From Aliikangiella coralliicola (GTDB lineage Bacteria > Pseudomonadota > Gammaproteobacteria > Enterobacterales > Kangiellaceae), in NCBI RefSeq assembly GCF_007004725.1, contig NZ_ML660162.1:62001-126000 (forward strand): a stretch of 64,000 nt of DNA. The letters run 5' to 3'. The position numbers and the translations under genes are program-made. Positions 38,175 to 47,639 of this stretch are shown here, in pieces. The first letter of the stretch is position 1; each line of letters starts with the position of its first letter. The notes below the pieces were generated by a model, which saw nothing but the letters and a program-made list of their open reading frames with translations, was not told where the DNA came from and searched no databases.

Positions 38175-39083
38175 TCATGAATCAATTCCATAACTTAAAT
38201 CTTTTCGCAACTCGTGAGTAATCCAGTCGACAAAAACCCGGACCCTCGCTGACATTAACTTAGCATGGGAATAGACCACGCTAACAGGTAAAAGTGGTGG
38301 TTCATATTCTGCTAACACTACTTGCAATTCACCCGACTTTATTTGCTGTTCCACCTGGTACGATAAAAATAGACCAAACCCCATTCCGTTAAGCACTGCA
38401 TCCAGGGAAACTTGTATTTGGTTACACGCCAAAGGACCGTTTACAGCAATTGACATTGTTTTCTCTTTGTCATGAAATTGCCAATGAGCGCCATGACTAA
38501 GACCCGAAAAACGAATGCAAGGAAAGTTTTGCAGATCTTTCGGATGAGTAATCGCACCAACGGTATTTAAAAGCTTAGGCGAAGCGCAAACACTACGCCG
38601 GACATGGCCGACATTTTTAGCGATCATTGAAGAATCTGACAATGGGCCAATACGAATCGCAACGTCAACGGCTTCTTCTATCAAGTTAACATTCGTATCC
38701 GATAAATTAAGATTAATATTAATCTGGCTGTTTTGCTGTAAAAAGCGATTGATCAAAGGCGCTACCCGCATTGAACCAAACATCACTGACGCAGTGACTG
38801 ATAGCTTTCCACTCGGTCTACGGTGTTTGGCACTCAGTTCTAACTCAGCATTATCAATTTCGAACAAAATGTTTCGGCAGCGAGTGAGGTATCCGCGCCC
38901 TTCTTCGGTTAACGTAAACTTACGAGTTGTTCGGTTTAAAAGCCTTGTATTTAGATGTTCTTCCAGGCTCGCAAGTGTCCTGACAACCGTCGGCAAAGAG
39001 GTATCCAGCACTTCTGCAGCGCCAGTCAAACTACCACTATCAACAATTTGCACAAAAGTCGCCATTGCATTGAGTTTGTTCAT
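38175..39083 (-). CDS. LysR family transcriptional regulator
   Basis: 302 residues. The winged helix (MATFVQIVDSGSLTGAAEVL, about 7-26, to about 65) is followed by an effector domain with SGKLSVTASVMFG and VDVAIRIGPL, typical of the CrgA-like LysR subgroup. It is divergent from the DsrE-like gene with a 146-bp gap that contains a T-N11-A palindrome at 39173-39187. The most probable target is that gene, possibly also the flavoprotein fusion gene downstream. Confidence 0.9.
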   Translation of the reverse strand: MNKLNAMATFVQIVDSGSLTGAAEVLDTSLPTVVRTLASLEEHLNTRLLNRTTRKFTLTEEGRGYLTRCRNILFEIDNAELELSAKHRRPSGKLSVTASVMFGSMRVAPLINRFLQQNSQININLNLSDTNVNLIEEAVDVAIRIGPLSDSSMIAKNVGHVRRSVCASPKLLNTVGAITHPKDLQNFPCIRFSGLSHGAHWQFHDKEKTMSIAVNGPLACNQIQVSLDAVLNGMGFGLFLSYQVEQQIKSGELQVVLAEYEPPLLPVSVVYSHAKLMSARVRVFVDWITHELRKDLSYGIDS

Positions 39084-39172
39084 TGTTGAAACCGCTCGTC
39101 ACCAATTCTTTCATTTTTTGAAATAGTTAAGTTCATTTTAGAGCATTTATTGCGAATTAGGAAAGATTCATA

Positions 39173-39187
39173 ATGATTTCGAATCAT
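39173..39187. promoter_or_regulatory. LysR box (T-N11-A) upstream of DsrE-like gene
   Basis: ATGATT-TCG-AATCAT is a perfect 6-3-6 dyad that contains the LysR-type T-N11-A pattern. It is 43 bp upstream of the DsrE-like ATG and 90 bp from the regulator's start. Confidence 0.55.
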
Positions 39188-39229
39188 CATCAATTGATTT
39201 TTATTTAACCTCATTTCAGGAGAAATCAC

Positions 39230-39604
39230 ATGAAAGCAGCAATTTTAGTCTTATCCGACCCAAATGACGGCAAAGAAGAAGCGCTGGGCCGCCTTTTTAA
39301 CGCGCTAGCAACCGCATTTGATTTTAAAGAAAATGGCAGTGACGTTCAGATCATGTTCAACGGTACTGGCACTCGTTGGATTGCAACGCTAAGCGATCCA
39401 GAGCATCCCGCCAACGGATTATTTGAAGCGGTCAAAGACAAAATAGCCGGCGTGTCTTGCGGGTGTGCTGATGTATTTGGCGCCGCTGACGCTGTAGAAA
39501 AATCAGGATTTGATTATCTAACCGAAAACGCGATACCAGGCACACGCGGCCTACCTAGTCTGCATCGGCTAGCTGCCGACGGATATACCGTTTTCACTTT
39601 TTAA
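39230..39604 (+). CDS. DsrE/F-like small protein
   Basis: 124 residues with a DsrE-like fold pattern: an N-terminal strand KAAILVLSD, a helix EALGRLFNALATAFDF and a CxC in AGVSCGCADVFGAAD at the position where DsrE-type sulfur carriers have cysteine. It is probably cytoplasmic. TCAGGAG lies 8 bp before the ATG. It is likely the target of the divergent LysR regulator. The function is unknown; sulfur transfer is only suggested by the cysteines. Confidence 0.7.
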   Translation: MKAAILVLSDPNDGKEEALGRLFNALATAFDFKENGSDVQIMFNGTGTRWIATLSDPEHPANGLFEAVKDKIAGVSCGCADVFGAADAVEKSGFDYLTENAIPGTRGLPSLHRLAADGYTVFTF

Positions 39605-39659
39605 TCCCACAGTCCTGATAACACAAACTAGTGATAACGGGCTTTTTTACGGAAGTAAA

Positions 39660-39681
39660 ACTCGCCGAATTTTCGGCGAGT
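39660..39681. terminator. Perfect 10-bp hairpin between DsrE-like and flavoprotein genes
   Basis: ACTCGCCGAA-TT-TTCGGCGAGT has a 10-bp stem. On the plus strand no U-run follows; on the minus strand the stem is followed by TTTT. It may be a terminator or a processing signal for the DsrE-like transcript. Confidence 0.5.
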
Positions 39682-39780
39682 AACTCCAGATTCGATAGCC
39701 GGATGTAATCAAATCTAGTTTCAGTACCAAGCCCATTGTTGCCAACAAAGTCGCAGCCGAAAGATAGGGAGTTAACTGTT

Positions 39781-41739
39781 ATGAATAATCCAACACCTTT
39801 TCATTCAGGAGAACTAAAAGTTCAGCAACGTGCAAAAGAAGCCTCAATTGCGCAACGCAACGGCACAGCAATTAGCCATTTAATCATTCCCGGCGCGATT
39901 CCCTTTATTGCTCAACAAAATATGCTGGTAGTAACCAGTGTGGATCACCGAAAAAAAGTGTGGGTATCGATATTAATTGGAGATGCTGGGTTTGTTAGCG
40001 CACCTGACCCTGAGTCAATCGTAATTGATACTACTAAGTTATTGACGCAACAGAGTGATATTTTTTGGCGAAACATTAAAGTCAACGCTCAAATTGGTCT
40101 ACTGGCCATCGAACTAAGCACAAGACGTCGGCTCAGGGTTAACGGCACAATAAGTCAGTTAAACCAAACGCGTTTTAAGATCAACGTCGAGCAAGCTTTT
40201 CCTAATTGCCCTAAATACATTCAGCGACGAAGTCTCGATATTTCGTCACCAAAGTCAAGCGCAGATTTACCACCAGTATTGACAGGACATTATTTAACAA
40301 ACAAACATATCGAATTGATACAGAACGCAGATTCTTTTTTTGTTGGTAGCGCCAACACTTCCTTTAGTAATTCTGATAATAAAAAAGTTGAACGTTCTCA
40401 AAACCAGATCGAACTATTAAGTTGCGACGCATCACACAGAGGGGGCTTTCCTGGATTTGTCGAAGTCATTGACGGAAAAACGTTACGTATTCCAGATTAT
40501 CGAGGTAACAGCATGTTTAATACGCTAGGAAATATTGAGAATTTTCCTTTTGCCAGCATAGTATTTATCGACTTCGAAAATTTGAAAATACTGCAGCTGA
40601 GCGGCCGCGCAAAAATCCTCTGGGACCAACACGACCCAACGGATAAGACTGCTGGCACACGAAGATTTTGGACTCTCGCGGTAGACGATTGGCAAGAAAC
40701 CACTTTACCCGACGCGGTTAATTGGAAACTTTTAGATTACTCACCCCATAATCCAAGAGAGACTAAAAACACACAGCAAACAATCAGACGGCTCGAATTG
40801 AAAGTCGAAAAAATTGAGCAGAAAAGTAAACGAGTCAAATTATTTCGATTAGTTTCACAAAAAGGGGAACTTTTGCCTGCGTTTGAACCGGGAGCTCACC
40901 TGCCAATCGAAATTAACCTTTCAACAGGAGAAAAAGTTAAGCGACATTATTCTTTACTTTCTTCTAGTCATGATAACCGTTTTTATGAAATAGCCGTACA
41001 ACTCGAAGCACAGGGACGTGGCGGTTCGATGTTCATTCATCAACAGATAACAGTTGGTAGTACAATTACATCCGGTCAGCCTCAAAATAATTTTCCCCTG
41101 TCACCGATCAGTGGTCATACAATTTTAATCGCTGGTGGCATCGGCATTACTCCCATCTTGTCGATGTTAAGAAAATTATCCGAAGAAAAACGCTCATTTG
41201 AAATTCATTACGCTGCACGTAACCCTTCAGAGTTCATCTTTTTTAAAACAATAAACTCACTCGCCGGAGATAAGGCAAGCTTTTACCACTCATCAGGTCC
41301 AAGTCCCAAAAGGCTACCGCTGCAAAAGATCATGGAGTCTGCCCCTGGCCATTCACATTTATTTATCTGCGGTCCGGCCAGAATGATAAACTCGGCGCGA
41401 ACATTAACTGAAGGTCTGAATTGGTCACATAGTCGCTTGCATTTTGAAAGCTTTGGTGCAACAAATTCGGCTGACGATAAAGCGATAGACGTTACACTGA
41501 AAAAGTCAGCCAGAGTAATAAAAGTTAAACCCACAGAAACAATCCTCGACGCACTCATCAAATCGAATGTACCAATCCCTTTCGATTGCAAACGTGGAGA
41601 ATGCGGAATGTGTGCAACGAAAATTATTTCTGGACAACCAGAGCACAGAGATATTTATCTAAACCAGGATGAACGCGCGCAACAAATTTGTGTTTGTGTA
41701 TCAAGAGCAAAAGGAAGCCAATTAACACTAGATCTTTAA
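39781..41739 (+). CDS. PNPOx-like domain fused to PDR-type oxidoreductase with 2Fe-2S ferredoxin
   Basis: 652 residues, cytoplasmic. Residues about 10-320 form a pyridoxamine-phosphate-oxidase-like split barrel (a duplicated flavin-binding fold, with SHLIIPGAIPFIAQQNM and RLRVNGTISQ). Residues about 345-565 are a ferredoxin-reductase module (RHYSLLSSS, AGGIGITPILSML, FICGPARMI). Residues about 570-652 are a plant-type 2Fe-2S ferredoxin (CKRGECGMCATKI, then a distal Cys). NAD(P)H electrons could therefore pass through FMN and the cluster to the N-terminal flavin or an external acceptor. ATG 39781 is chosen over TTG 39736 because AGGGAG lies about 11 bp upstream. The substrate is unknown. Confidence 0.82.
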   Translation: MNNPTPFHSGELKVQQRAKEASIAQRNGTAISHLIIPGAIPFIAQQNMLVVTSVDHRKKVWVSILIGDAGFVSAPDPESIVIDTTKLLTQQSDIFWRNIKVNAQIGLLAIELSTRRRLRVNGTISQLNQTRFKINVEQAFPNCPKYIQRRSLDISSPKSSADLPPVLTGHYLTNKHIELIQNADSFFVGSANTSFSNSDNKKVERSQNQIELLSCDASHRGGFPGFVEVIDGKTLRIPDYRGNSMFNTLGNIENFPFASIVFIDFENLKILQLSGRAKILWDQHDPTDKTAGTRRFWTLAVDDWQETTLPDAVNWKLLDYSPHNPRETKNTQQTIRRLELKVEKIEQKSKRVKLFRLVSQKGELLPAFEPGAHLPIEINLSTGEKVKRHYSLLSSSHDNRFYEIAVQLEAQGRGGSMFIHQQITVGSTITSGQPQNNFPLSPISGHTILIAGGIGITPILSMLRKLSEEKRSFEIHYAARNPSEFIFFKTINSLAGDKASFYHSSGPSPKRLPLQKIMESAPGHSHLFICGPARMINSARTLTEGLNWSHSRLHFESFGATNSADDKAIDVTLKKSARVIKVKPTETILDALIKSNVPIPFDCKRGECGMCATKIISGQPEHRDIYLNQDERAQQICVCVSRAKGSQLTLDL

Positions 41740-42416
41740 CTTATGCTATTTCACCCGACCCAAATCACTTTATTAGCTAAAACAATAGTTCAAACACTCT
41801 TTAATAATAAAATATCTGACTTAACACTAATATTTAATCATTAACACCGGACTATTAATTTATAAATATCGAGCAGCCTACTTTTATTTTTCTCAATAGA
41901 TTTCAAAATCGTCAATATTCACACAATCAACTTGATCATTAATTGCAATAATGAAAACCTCATCACATTTTCGCAAAGAACAACAATGTTAAAGTTCTCA
42001 CTACCACTTCATCTATTTTTTTTAAATTTGAATAACAAAATTCATTAAACATTATTAGAGAACACATCATTTAATTCAGCTAATCTTTTTTTAAATAAAA
42101 AAGTTCACACACACTTACTCACTAACTTTTCTATTTGCCGAACAATGCTTTTTAAGCACTGCTGCATTCTTGTTTTTCCTTCTTACCAAACAATATTTTT
42201 ATAATCGCGATTTTAAAATTTATTTTGATTTTATTTGGTAATTATCAATTATTTTTTTGGTAATAAGCCACTTTACTGAATAAGTTTTTTTGGAAGATAC
42301 TGAAAAGGTCGGGTATAAAAACTTTATTATATCTGAAATTATTTTTTCCGGAAAAAAAATAAATACTTTTGATCTATTCAAAGATCAGCTCAAAATTTAT
42401 TTTACGGAGGTCTATA
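41740..42416. other. AT-rich intergenic region upstream of the protease
   Basis: About 670 bp, strongly AT-rich, without a convincing coding frame, RNA gene or long repeat. It should contain the protease promoter. GGAGG at 42406-42410 is the ribosome site. Confidence 0.5.
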
Positions 42417-44090
42417 GTGTATATAAAAAATATGAAAAAAATATTGCTCAGTTGTTTTATTTCAACTGTCGCATTTCACGGTATTGCCGGGGCAAACGAC
42501 AACAACGATGAAAACTTTTATGGAATGCAGTCGGCTACTTTGACGCTTGATCAAAGCATGAAGACTTTAGGAGTTCCTCGACCTGTCGAGCCAGTTGATC
42601 TTTACGACGATAAAATCAGTCCAAAAATTGTGGGCGGTGTTGAATCACAAATTGGTGCGAGACCGTATCAAGTTCAAATTCGTCGTAATGGTCGTCATTG
42701 GTGTGGTGGAGCACTTTTAAATACCGAGTGGGTGCTCACGGCTTCTCATTGTTTTTTCACGCTTTCTGGTTCACCTGACAATGCAAACTTTACTGTTAGA
42801 GTTGGAGTAAGAACACTGAGTAGTAATGAAGGTCAAGTGATTAATATTGCACAAACGATTCATCATCCCAACTACAATCCAGTGCAAGGTACAGGATCCG
42901 GTAATGACATCACTTTGTTAAGGCTGGCCACTGAAGCACCAGCTAGTTTGACACCATTGAGACTTCCCACCCAACAGGTCATGAATTCAATCGGTTCGCC
43001 TGGCAATGTGGTGACAGTTTCAGGTTGGGGAGATTTAACTCAGGGTGGTAGCGGTCCCGACGTATTGAATGAAGTAGACGTGCCGGTTGTCTCAAATGCC
43101 ACTTGTAATCAACCCGCTTCGTACAACGGGCAAATCATTAACAGCATGCTTTGCGCTGGTTTAGCACAAGGTGGCCAGGATTCTTGTCAGGGCGATAGCG
43201 GCGGTCCATTGGTCGGCAATTTCGGCGGTGATTATTACAGCGTTGGTGTCGTCAGCTGGGGCCACGGTTGTGCACAACCTAACAAGTATGGTGTATATAC
43301 TAGAACCCTGAGCTTTGTTGATTGGGTGAACAATCAAATAGGAGAAGATCCTGGCCCCGGACCCGGTAACTGTGTAGAAAATCTGAATGCAAATGGTGGT
43401 ACACTTTGTAATGGTTCAAATCATACCATTAGTGGCTCGCAAAACCGTACCAGTTTCCAGCAAACTTACACCATCGAAGTTCCAGCGGGCGCGACTAATT
43501 TATCTTTCACTTTAACCGGTGGAACAGGTGACGCAGATCTTTATGTACGTCAAGGTCAGGCACCATTAGTCGATAGTAGTAGTTGGGACTGCCGTCCATT
43601 CACCAGCGGAAACGAGAGTTGCCCGACAGCGAATCCAACTGCAGGAACATGGCACGTAGGAATCGTTGGTTACAGCGCCTACTCAAATGTTAAGTTATCC
43701 GTCAGCTACACTGCACCAACAGGACCAGGCCCCATAACCTGCACTGAAAACCTCAATTCAAACGGTGGTGTGTTGTGTGATAATTCAACCCACAGCGCGA
43801 GCGGCTCACAAAACCGCAGCAGCTTTCAGCAAACTTATACGATTGAGGTTCCTGCTGGAGCAACCAACCTGTCATTTACTTTAACCGGTGGTTCGGGCGA
43901 TGCCGACCTCTATGTTCGTCAAGGCCAGGCACCACTAGTTGATAATAGTAGCTGGAATTGCCGACCATTTAAGTCAGGCAACGAAACCTGCACTGAGGCC
44001 AACCCAACAGCCGGAACTTGGCATGTGGGCCTCGTAGGTTACACCGCTTACTCAAATGTCACTTTAAAGGCAAGTTATGATACCCAGTAA
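42417..44090 (+). CDS. Secreted trypsin-like serine protease with two C-terminal PPC domains
   Basis: 557 residues starting at GTG 42417, which has GGAGG at a 6-bp spacing; the in-frame ATG 42432 is too far from it. A signal peptide (KKILLSCFISTVAFHGIAGA) and a propeptide of about 50 residues come first. The S1A domain follows: activation site KIVGG, His in LTASHC, Asp in GNDITLLRL and Ser in CQGDSGGPLVG. The Asp before CQGDSGG predicts cleavage after Arg or Lys. A Pro-Gly linker leads to two nearly identical pre-peptidase C-terminal (PPC) domains of about 110 residues, which are usually removed or used in secretion. Many cysteines suggest disulfides. It is monocistronic with a strong terminator. 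Confidence 0.93.
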   Translation: MYIKNMKKILLSCFISTVAFHGIAGANDNNDENFYGMQSATLTLDQSMKTLGVPRPVEPVDLYDDKISPKIVGGVESQIGARPYQVQIRRNGRHWCGGALLNTEWVLTASHCFFTLSGSPDNANFTVRVGVRTLSSNEGQVINIAQTIHHPNYNPVQGTGSGNDITLLRLATEAPASLTPLRLPTQQVMNSIGSPGNVVTVSGWGDLTQGGSGPDVLNEVDVPVVSNATCNQPASYNGQIINSMLCAGLAQGGQDSCQGDSGGPLVGNFGGDYYSVGVVSWGHGCAQPNKYGVYTRTLSFVDWVNNQIGEDPGPGPGNCVENLNANGGTLCNGSNHTISGSQNRTSFQQTYTIEVPAGATNLSFTLTGGTGDADLYVRQGQAPLVDSSSWDCRPFTSGNESCPTANPTAGTWHVGIVGYSAYSNVKLSVSYTAPTGPGPITCTENLNSNGGVLCDNSTHSASGSQNRSSFQQTYTIEVPAGATNLSFTLTGGSGDADLYVRQGQAPLVDNSSWNCRPFKSGNETCTEANPTAGTWHVGLVGYTAYSNVTLKASYDTQ

Positions 44091-44139
44091 AATATTTGAT
44101 AGTCTGCAGCGTTTATTTTTGTATTGCTAGTGTGAACGA

Positions 44140-44170
44140 AGCCCGAACCTGGTTCGGGCTTTTCTTTTTA
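44140..44170 (+). terminator. Strong rho-independent terminator after the protease gene
   Basis: AGCCCGAAC (44140-44148) pairs with GTTCGGGCT (44152-44160) across CTG, followed by TTTCTTTTTA. It lies between the protease gene and the convergent VOC gene. Confidence 0.85.
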
Positions 44171-44204
44171 AATAATGCGCTAATCTATTGCACAGTTTAA
44201 TCAG

Positions 44205-44576
44205 CTAAACATGTTGATCAATTAAAATAGAATTTCCATCTGGATCAACCACGGCAAAGCTTGAAGGCCCAGATTCACCATTGATAGATTCTTGAACAAC
44301 TTCTATTCCTTGAGACTTAAGTTTCTCATGAATTTCACGAACGTCAGTAAACGATTCCATCGTATTGCAATCCTGATCCCACCCCGGGTTGAAAGTCAAT
44401 ATGTTGCTTTCAAACATACCTTGAAATAACCCAATAACGTGATCACCATTTTTCATTATCAACCAGTTTTGTGATTGATCTCCGCCAAAAATAGTAAAGC
44501 CCAGTTTTTCATAAAAATTTTTAGATTTTTCGATATCCTTCACTGCTAAGCTGACTGAAAATGCACCTAACTTCAT
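44205..44576 (-). CDS. VOC family (glyoxalase-like) protein
   Basis: 123 residues: FSVSLAVKDIEKSKNFYEKLGF starts module 1, and FAVVDPDGNSILIDQH ends module 2. LGAFSVSLAV carries no His at the first metal position, whereas SILIDQH resembles the C-terminal ligand strand. The role is unknown. GGAGAAAA precedes the ATG. It lies 35 bp downstream of rsmJ in the same direction, so it may be last in the prlC-rsmJ operon. Confidence 0.85.
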   Translation of the reverse strand: MKLGAFSVSLAVKDIEKSKNFYEKLGFTIFGGDQSQNWLIMKNGDHVIGLFQGMFESNILTFNPGWDQDCNTMESFTDVREIHEKLKSQGIEVVQESINGESGPSSFAVVDPDGNSILIDQHV

Positions 44577-44611
44577 AGTTTTCTCCTTTATGAGTAATCT
44601 AAATAAAACGA

Positions 44612-45385
44612 CTAATTGTTAAGATAAACATCGTACCGAAATTTCTTCGCGACAATTTCGTGGCTTGGTTTTTTCCCCGCTAAAACAGGTGCCCCTTTAG
44701 GTCTTTTCACCACGACTCTTTTAGCAGAACTGTCTAACGCATTTAACAACAATTGATCTGCATCTGGATCATCACCCGCCAGCAATTTAAAAAGGCGCAT
44801 TTCTTTTTTTACCAATGCCGACTTTTTTCTTTCGGGAAACATCGGGTCAAGATAGATGACTTCTACATTATCTAATTCACCTGTTTTGTTCACGCTATCT
44901 ATTTGATTTATTTTTAGCCTGTAGGCAACCTCAGAAAACTTTGCTTCTTTTTTTAATCGCTCCAGTGCATTACTCAATAATTGAAAAATTGCAAAGTTTC
45001 GCTCATGCATCATAACTTCACAACCTAACATAGCCATGATTAATGCGTCTCTTCCCATCCCTGCCGTCGCATCTAAAACTTTGGGACGATAATGTGGCTT
45101 ACATCCAATTGCTTTAGCGACAACTTCATTTGATTTATTGGCTCTGGCGGCTCGAAAAGCCACTTCGCCGTCATTCAGATCAAAGGCTAATTGCGTACTT
45201 TTTCGGTCGAGCATCAGATTCAGGCACAGCTTGTCAGAAATAAATTCAAACGTCGCTTGCTGCTCATTGAGTTCGAAAAACTCATCGACGACTTCAAGCG
45301 ACAATTGGTTCGCAAAATCATAAGACTTTTGACGAACCAATTCGTTGCTCTGGGTATGACAGCGAACTTTAAATTCAACAATCAT
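44612..45385 (-). CDS. rsmJ: 16S rRNA (guanine(1516)-N(2))-methyltransferase RsmJ
   Basis: 257 residues. Methylates G1516 of 16S rRNA. SAM-binding motif LDATAGMGRDALIMA (about 103-117), acidic MHERNFAIFQLL, catalytic LDPMFPERKKSALVKKEMR and VVVKRPKGAP are all typical. Its ATG immediately follows the prlC stop codon with no gap. The prlC-rsmJ pair is also neighbouring in E. coli, which supports both names. Confidence 0.94.
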   Translation of the reverse strand: MIVEFKVRCHTQSNELVRQKSYDFANQLSLEVVDEFFELNEQQATFEFISDKLCLNLMLDRKSTQLAFDLNDGEVAFRAARANKSNEVVAKAIGCKPHYRPKVLDATAGMGRDALIMAMLGCEVMMHERNFAIFQLLSNALERLKKEAKFSEVAYRLKINQIDSVNKTGELDNVEVIYLDPMFPERKKSALVKKEMRLFKLLAGDDPDADQLLLNALDSSAKRVVVKRPKGAPVLAGKKPSHEIVAKKFRYDVYLNN

Positions 45386-47431
45386 CTATGCAGGTTGAAT
45401 TCCTGAATGGCGAAGCAAAGGCGCGACTTCGGGTTTGCGCCCACGAAATGCAACAAATAAATCCATAGGCTCTGCCGAACCACCTTTCTCCAAAATGTTT
45501 TCTCGGAACCTGGCTCCCGCTTCGACATTCATCACCCCTTTTTCTTCAAATAGCGAAAAAGCGTCGGCAGATAAAACTTCAGCCCATTTATAGCTGTAAT
45601 AACCGGCAGAATATCCACCTGCAAAAATATGTGAAAAGCCATGTTGGAATCGATTAAATTCGGGCGGAAAAATAACTGCCACCTGATCACGAGTTTCATT
45701 GAGAACCTGCTGAATTTGTTCAATCGTTAGAGGCTCACTCATATGAATCTTCATATCGAACAGCGCAAACTCAAGTTGACGGAGCATTCCCATTGCCGAC
45801 TGGAAATTTTTTGCGGCAATTAGCTTATCAAGTAATTCTTGCGGTAGCGGCTCACCGGTTTCATAGTGCTCACTCAGTTTGGCGATTACTTCCGGTTGAT
45901 AACAAAAGTTTTCCATAAATTGACTGGGGAGTTCGACCGCATCCCAAGGCACATTAGAAATACCTGCGGCGGACAGTTCATCAATTTGAGTAAGCATGTG
46001 ATGAATGCCATGTCCGAACTCATGGAACAAGGTGACAACTTCATCGTGGGTAAGCAATGCAGGCTTGTCTTTTACCGGTGGCGCAAAATTGCAGGTAAGA
46101 TATGCCACAGGAATTTGAACGTCTCCGTTTTCTAGCTTAAAACGTCCCTGGTAAGCATCCATCCAAGCTCCACCGCGCTTATGCCCACGGGCATAAAGAT
46201 CGAGATAAAATTCTGCCACCGCTTTATCATCACGAATAATTTGAAAATGCTTCACTTCTTTATGCCAAAGAGCCGAACCGCTGATTGGTTTAAAAGAAAC
46301 ATTAAAGTGATGTTCGGTGATCTCAAACAAGCCTTTAATCACTTTATCGACCGGAAAATAAGGTCGTAATTGCGATTGAGATATCTGGTAGTTTTGTTGC
46401 TTAAGTTTTTCACTATAATAAACGGCGTCCCATGCCTCGAATTTTTCATTTGATGAGTCCTGAGATTGAGCGAATGCTTTTAAGGTTTCATATTCCTGCT
46501 CGCCCTGAGCGTGACTGGCATCATTCAGTTGTTCTAAAAACTCAACAACCTGTGCAGGACTTTCTGCCATTTTTGTTTCAAGAGAAAGCTCGGCGTAATT
46601 GTCGTAGCCTAATAGCTTCGCTTTGGCATACTTGAGTTTTAACGTCTCTGCCATAATTTCACTATTATCAAATTTGCCTTCATCAGGTCCTAATTCTGAA
46701 GCTCGCGTGACAAAAGCCCGATAAACTTCTTCGCGCAACTCACGATTGTCCGCATAGGTCATTATTGCCAGGTAACTGGGAAATTCCAGCGTAACCAGAT
46801 ATCCTTGAAGTCCTTTCGCCTCGGCACCTGCCGCCAACATCGCTAACTCGGTTTCTGGTAAACCTGATAATTCTTTTTCGTCAGTAATATTTTTAGTCCA
46901 ACTCATGGTTGCATCTAAAATATTTTGTTCAAATTTTGATTTAAGTTCAGCCAGTCGGGCCTGAATTTTTGCAAACTCTTTTTGTTCTGCCTCTTCGAGG
47001 TGTAAACCGGATAACTTAAACCCGATTAAAGAATGCTTCAATATATGGCATTGAGTCGGCGACAATTGTAAACTTTCTCGGGCATCATATAGCGCCTTGG
47101 TCGCCTCAAATAGACCTTTATGTTGGCCAAGTTCGGTTGAATATTCAGTCAGTAATGCCAACGCGGCGTCATAAGCATCTCTTAATTCATTGCTATTGCA
47201 TACACTATTTAAGTGAGACACTGGAGACCAGGCTTTTTCCAATCGATTCTCGAGCTTTTCAAGTGGAAGCATCAGGTTTTCCCAGGAAAATTCTGGCTGT
47301 TGAATTAACGCTTCAATCGCCGCTCTATTTTCCTCGAGTACTTGTGAAATCGCCGGTTTTACATAGTCTGGCTCTATTTGATCAATTTTTTCAATAGGAT
47401 TTTGTAATAATAAGGGGTTAGTTATAGTCAT
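45386..47431 (-). CDS. prlC: Oligopeptidase A (M3 metallopeptidase)
   Basis: Cytoplasmic zinc peptidase that degrades oligopeptides, including cleaved signal peptides. 681 residues from ATG 47431, nearly the E. coli length (680). The N-terminus MTITNPLLLQ matches the E. coli MTNPLL start, and an upstream in-frame ATG (47464) would add 11 residues. Zinc ligands lie in TLFHEFGHGIHHML, and the C-terminal GGYSAGYYSYKWAEVLSAD is the substrate-binding loop. It is first in the operon with rsmJ and divergent from gor. Confidence 0.95.
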   Translation of the reverse strand: MTITNPLLLQNPIEKIDQIEPDYVKPAISQVLEENRAAIEALIQQPEFSWENLMLPLEKLENRLEKAWSPVSHLNSVCNSNELRDAYDAALALLTEYSTELGQHKGLFEATKALYDARESLQLSPTQCHILKHSLIGFKLSGLHLEEAEQKEFAKIQARLAELKSKFEQNILDATMSWTKNITDEKELSGLPETELAMLAAGAEAKGLQGYLVTLEFPSYLAIMTYADNRELREEVYRAFVTRASELGPDEGKFDNSEIMAETLKLKYAKAKLLGYDNYAELSLETKMAESPAQVVEFLEQLNDASHAQGEQEYETLKAFAQSQDSSNEKFEAWDAVYYSEKLKQQNYQISQSQLRPYFPVDKVIKGLFEITEHHFNVSFKPISGSALWHKEVKHFQIIRDDKAVAEFYLDLYARGHKRGGAWMDAYQGRFKLENGDVQIPVAYLTCNFAPPVKDKPALLTHDEVVTLFHEFGHGIHHMLTQIDELSAAGISNVPWDAVELPSQFMENFCYQPEVIAKLSEHYETGEPLPQELLDKLIAAKNFQSAMGMLRQLEFALFDMKIHMSEPLTIEQIQQVLNETRDQVAVIFPPEFNRFQHGFSHIFAGGYSAGYYSYKWAEVLSADAFSLFEEKGVMNVEAGARFRENILEKGGSAEPMDLFVAFRGRKPEVAPLLRHSGIQPA

Positions 47432-47639
47432 ATTGGAATAGTATTCGAGGTTAATTAAATGCAAACTTAAGTTTAATTCGTTACAGCATTAAGTAAAGTA
47501 AGTTCTTGTGTTGAGTAAACTATCCTTTAATGAGGGTTAAGAATCGATAAACAAGCCCGATGGGCTGAGTTTTTAGCAACTGCGTTTTACCAATCGCGTT
47601 AATGTCAATTGATTAAGATATACAAAGGTGTCTAACAAA

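Noticed and set aside
42290-42511. A 73-codon plus-strand frame before the protease
   Set aside because: It overlaps the protease signal peptide in another frame, and its composition follows the AT-rich spacer.
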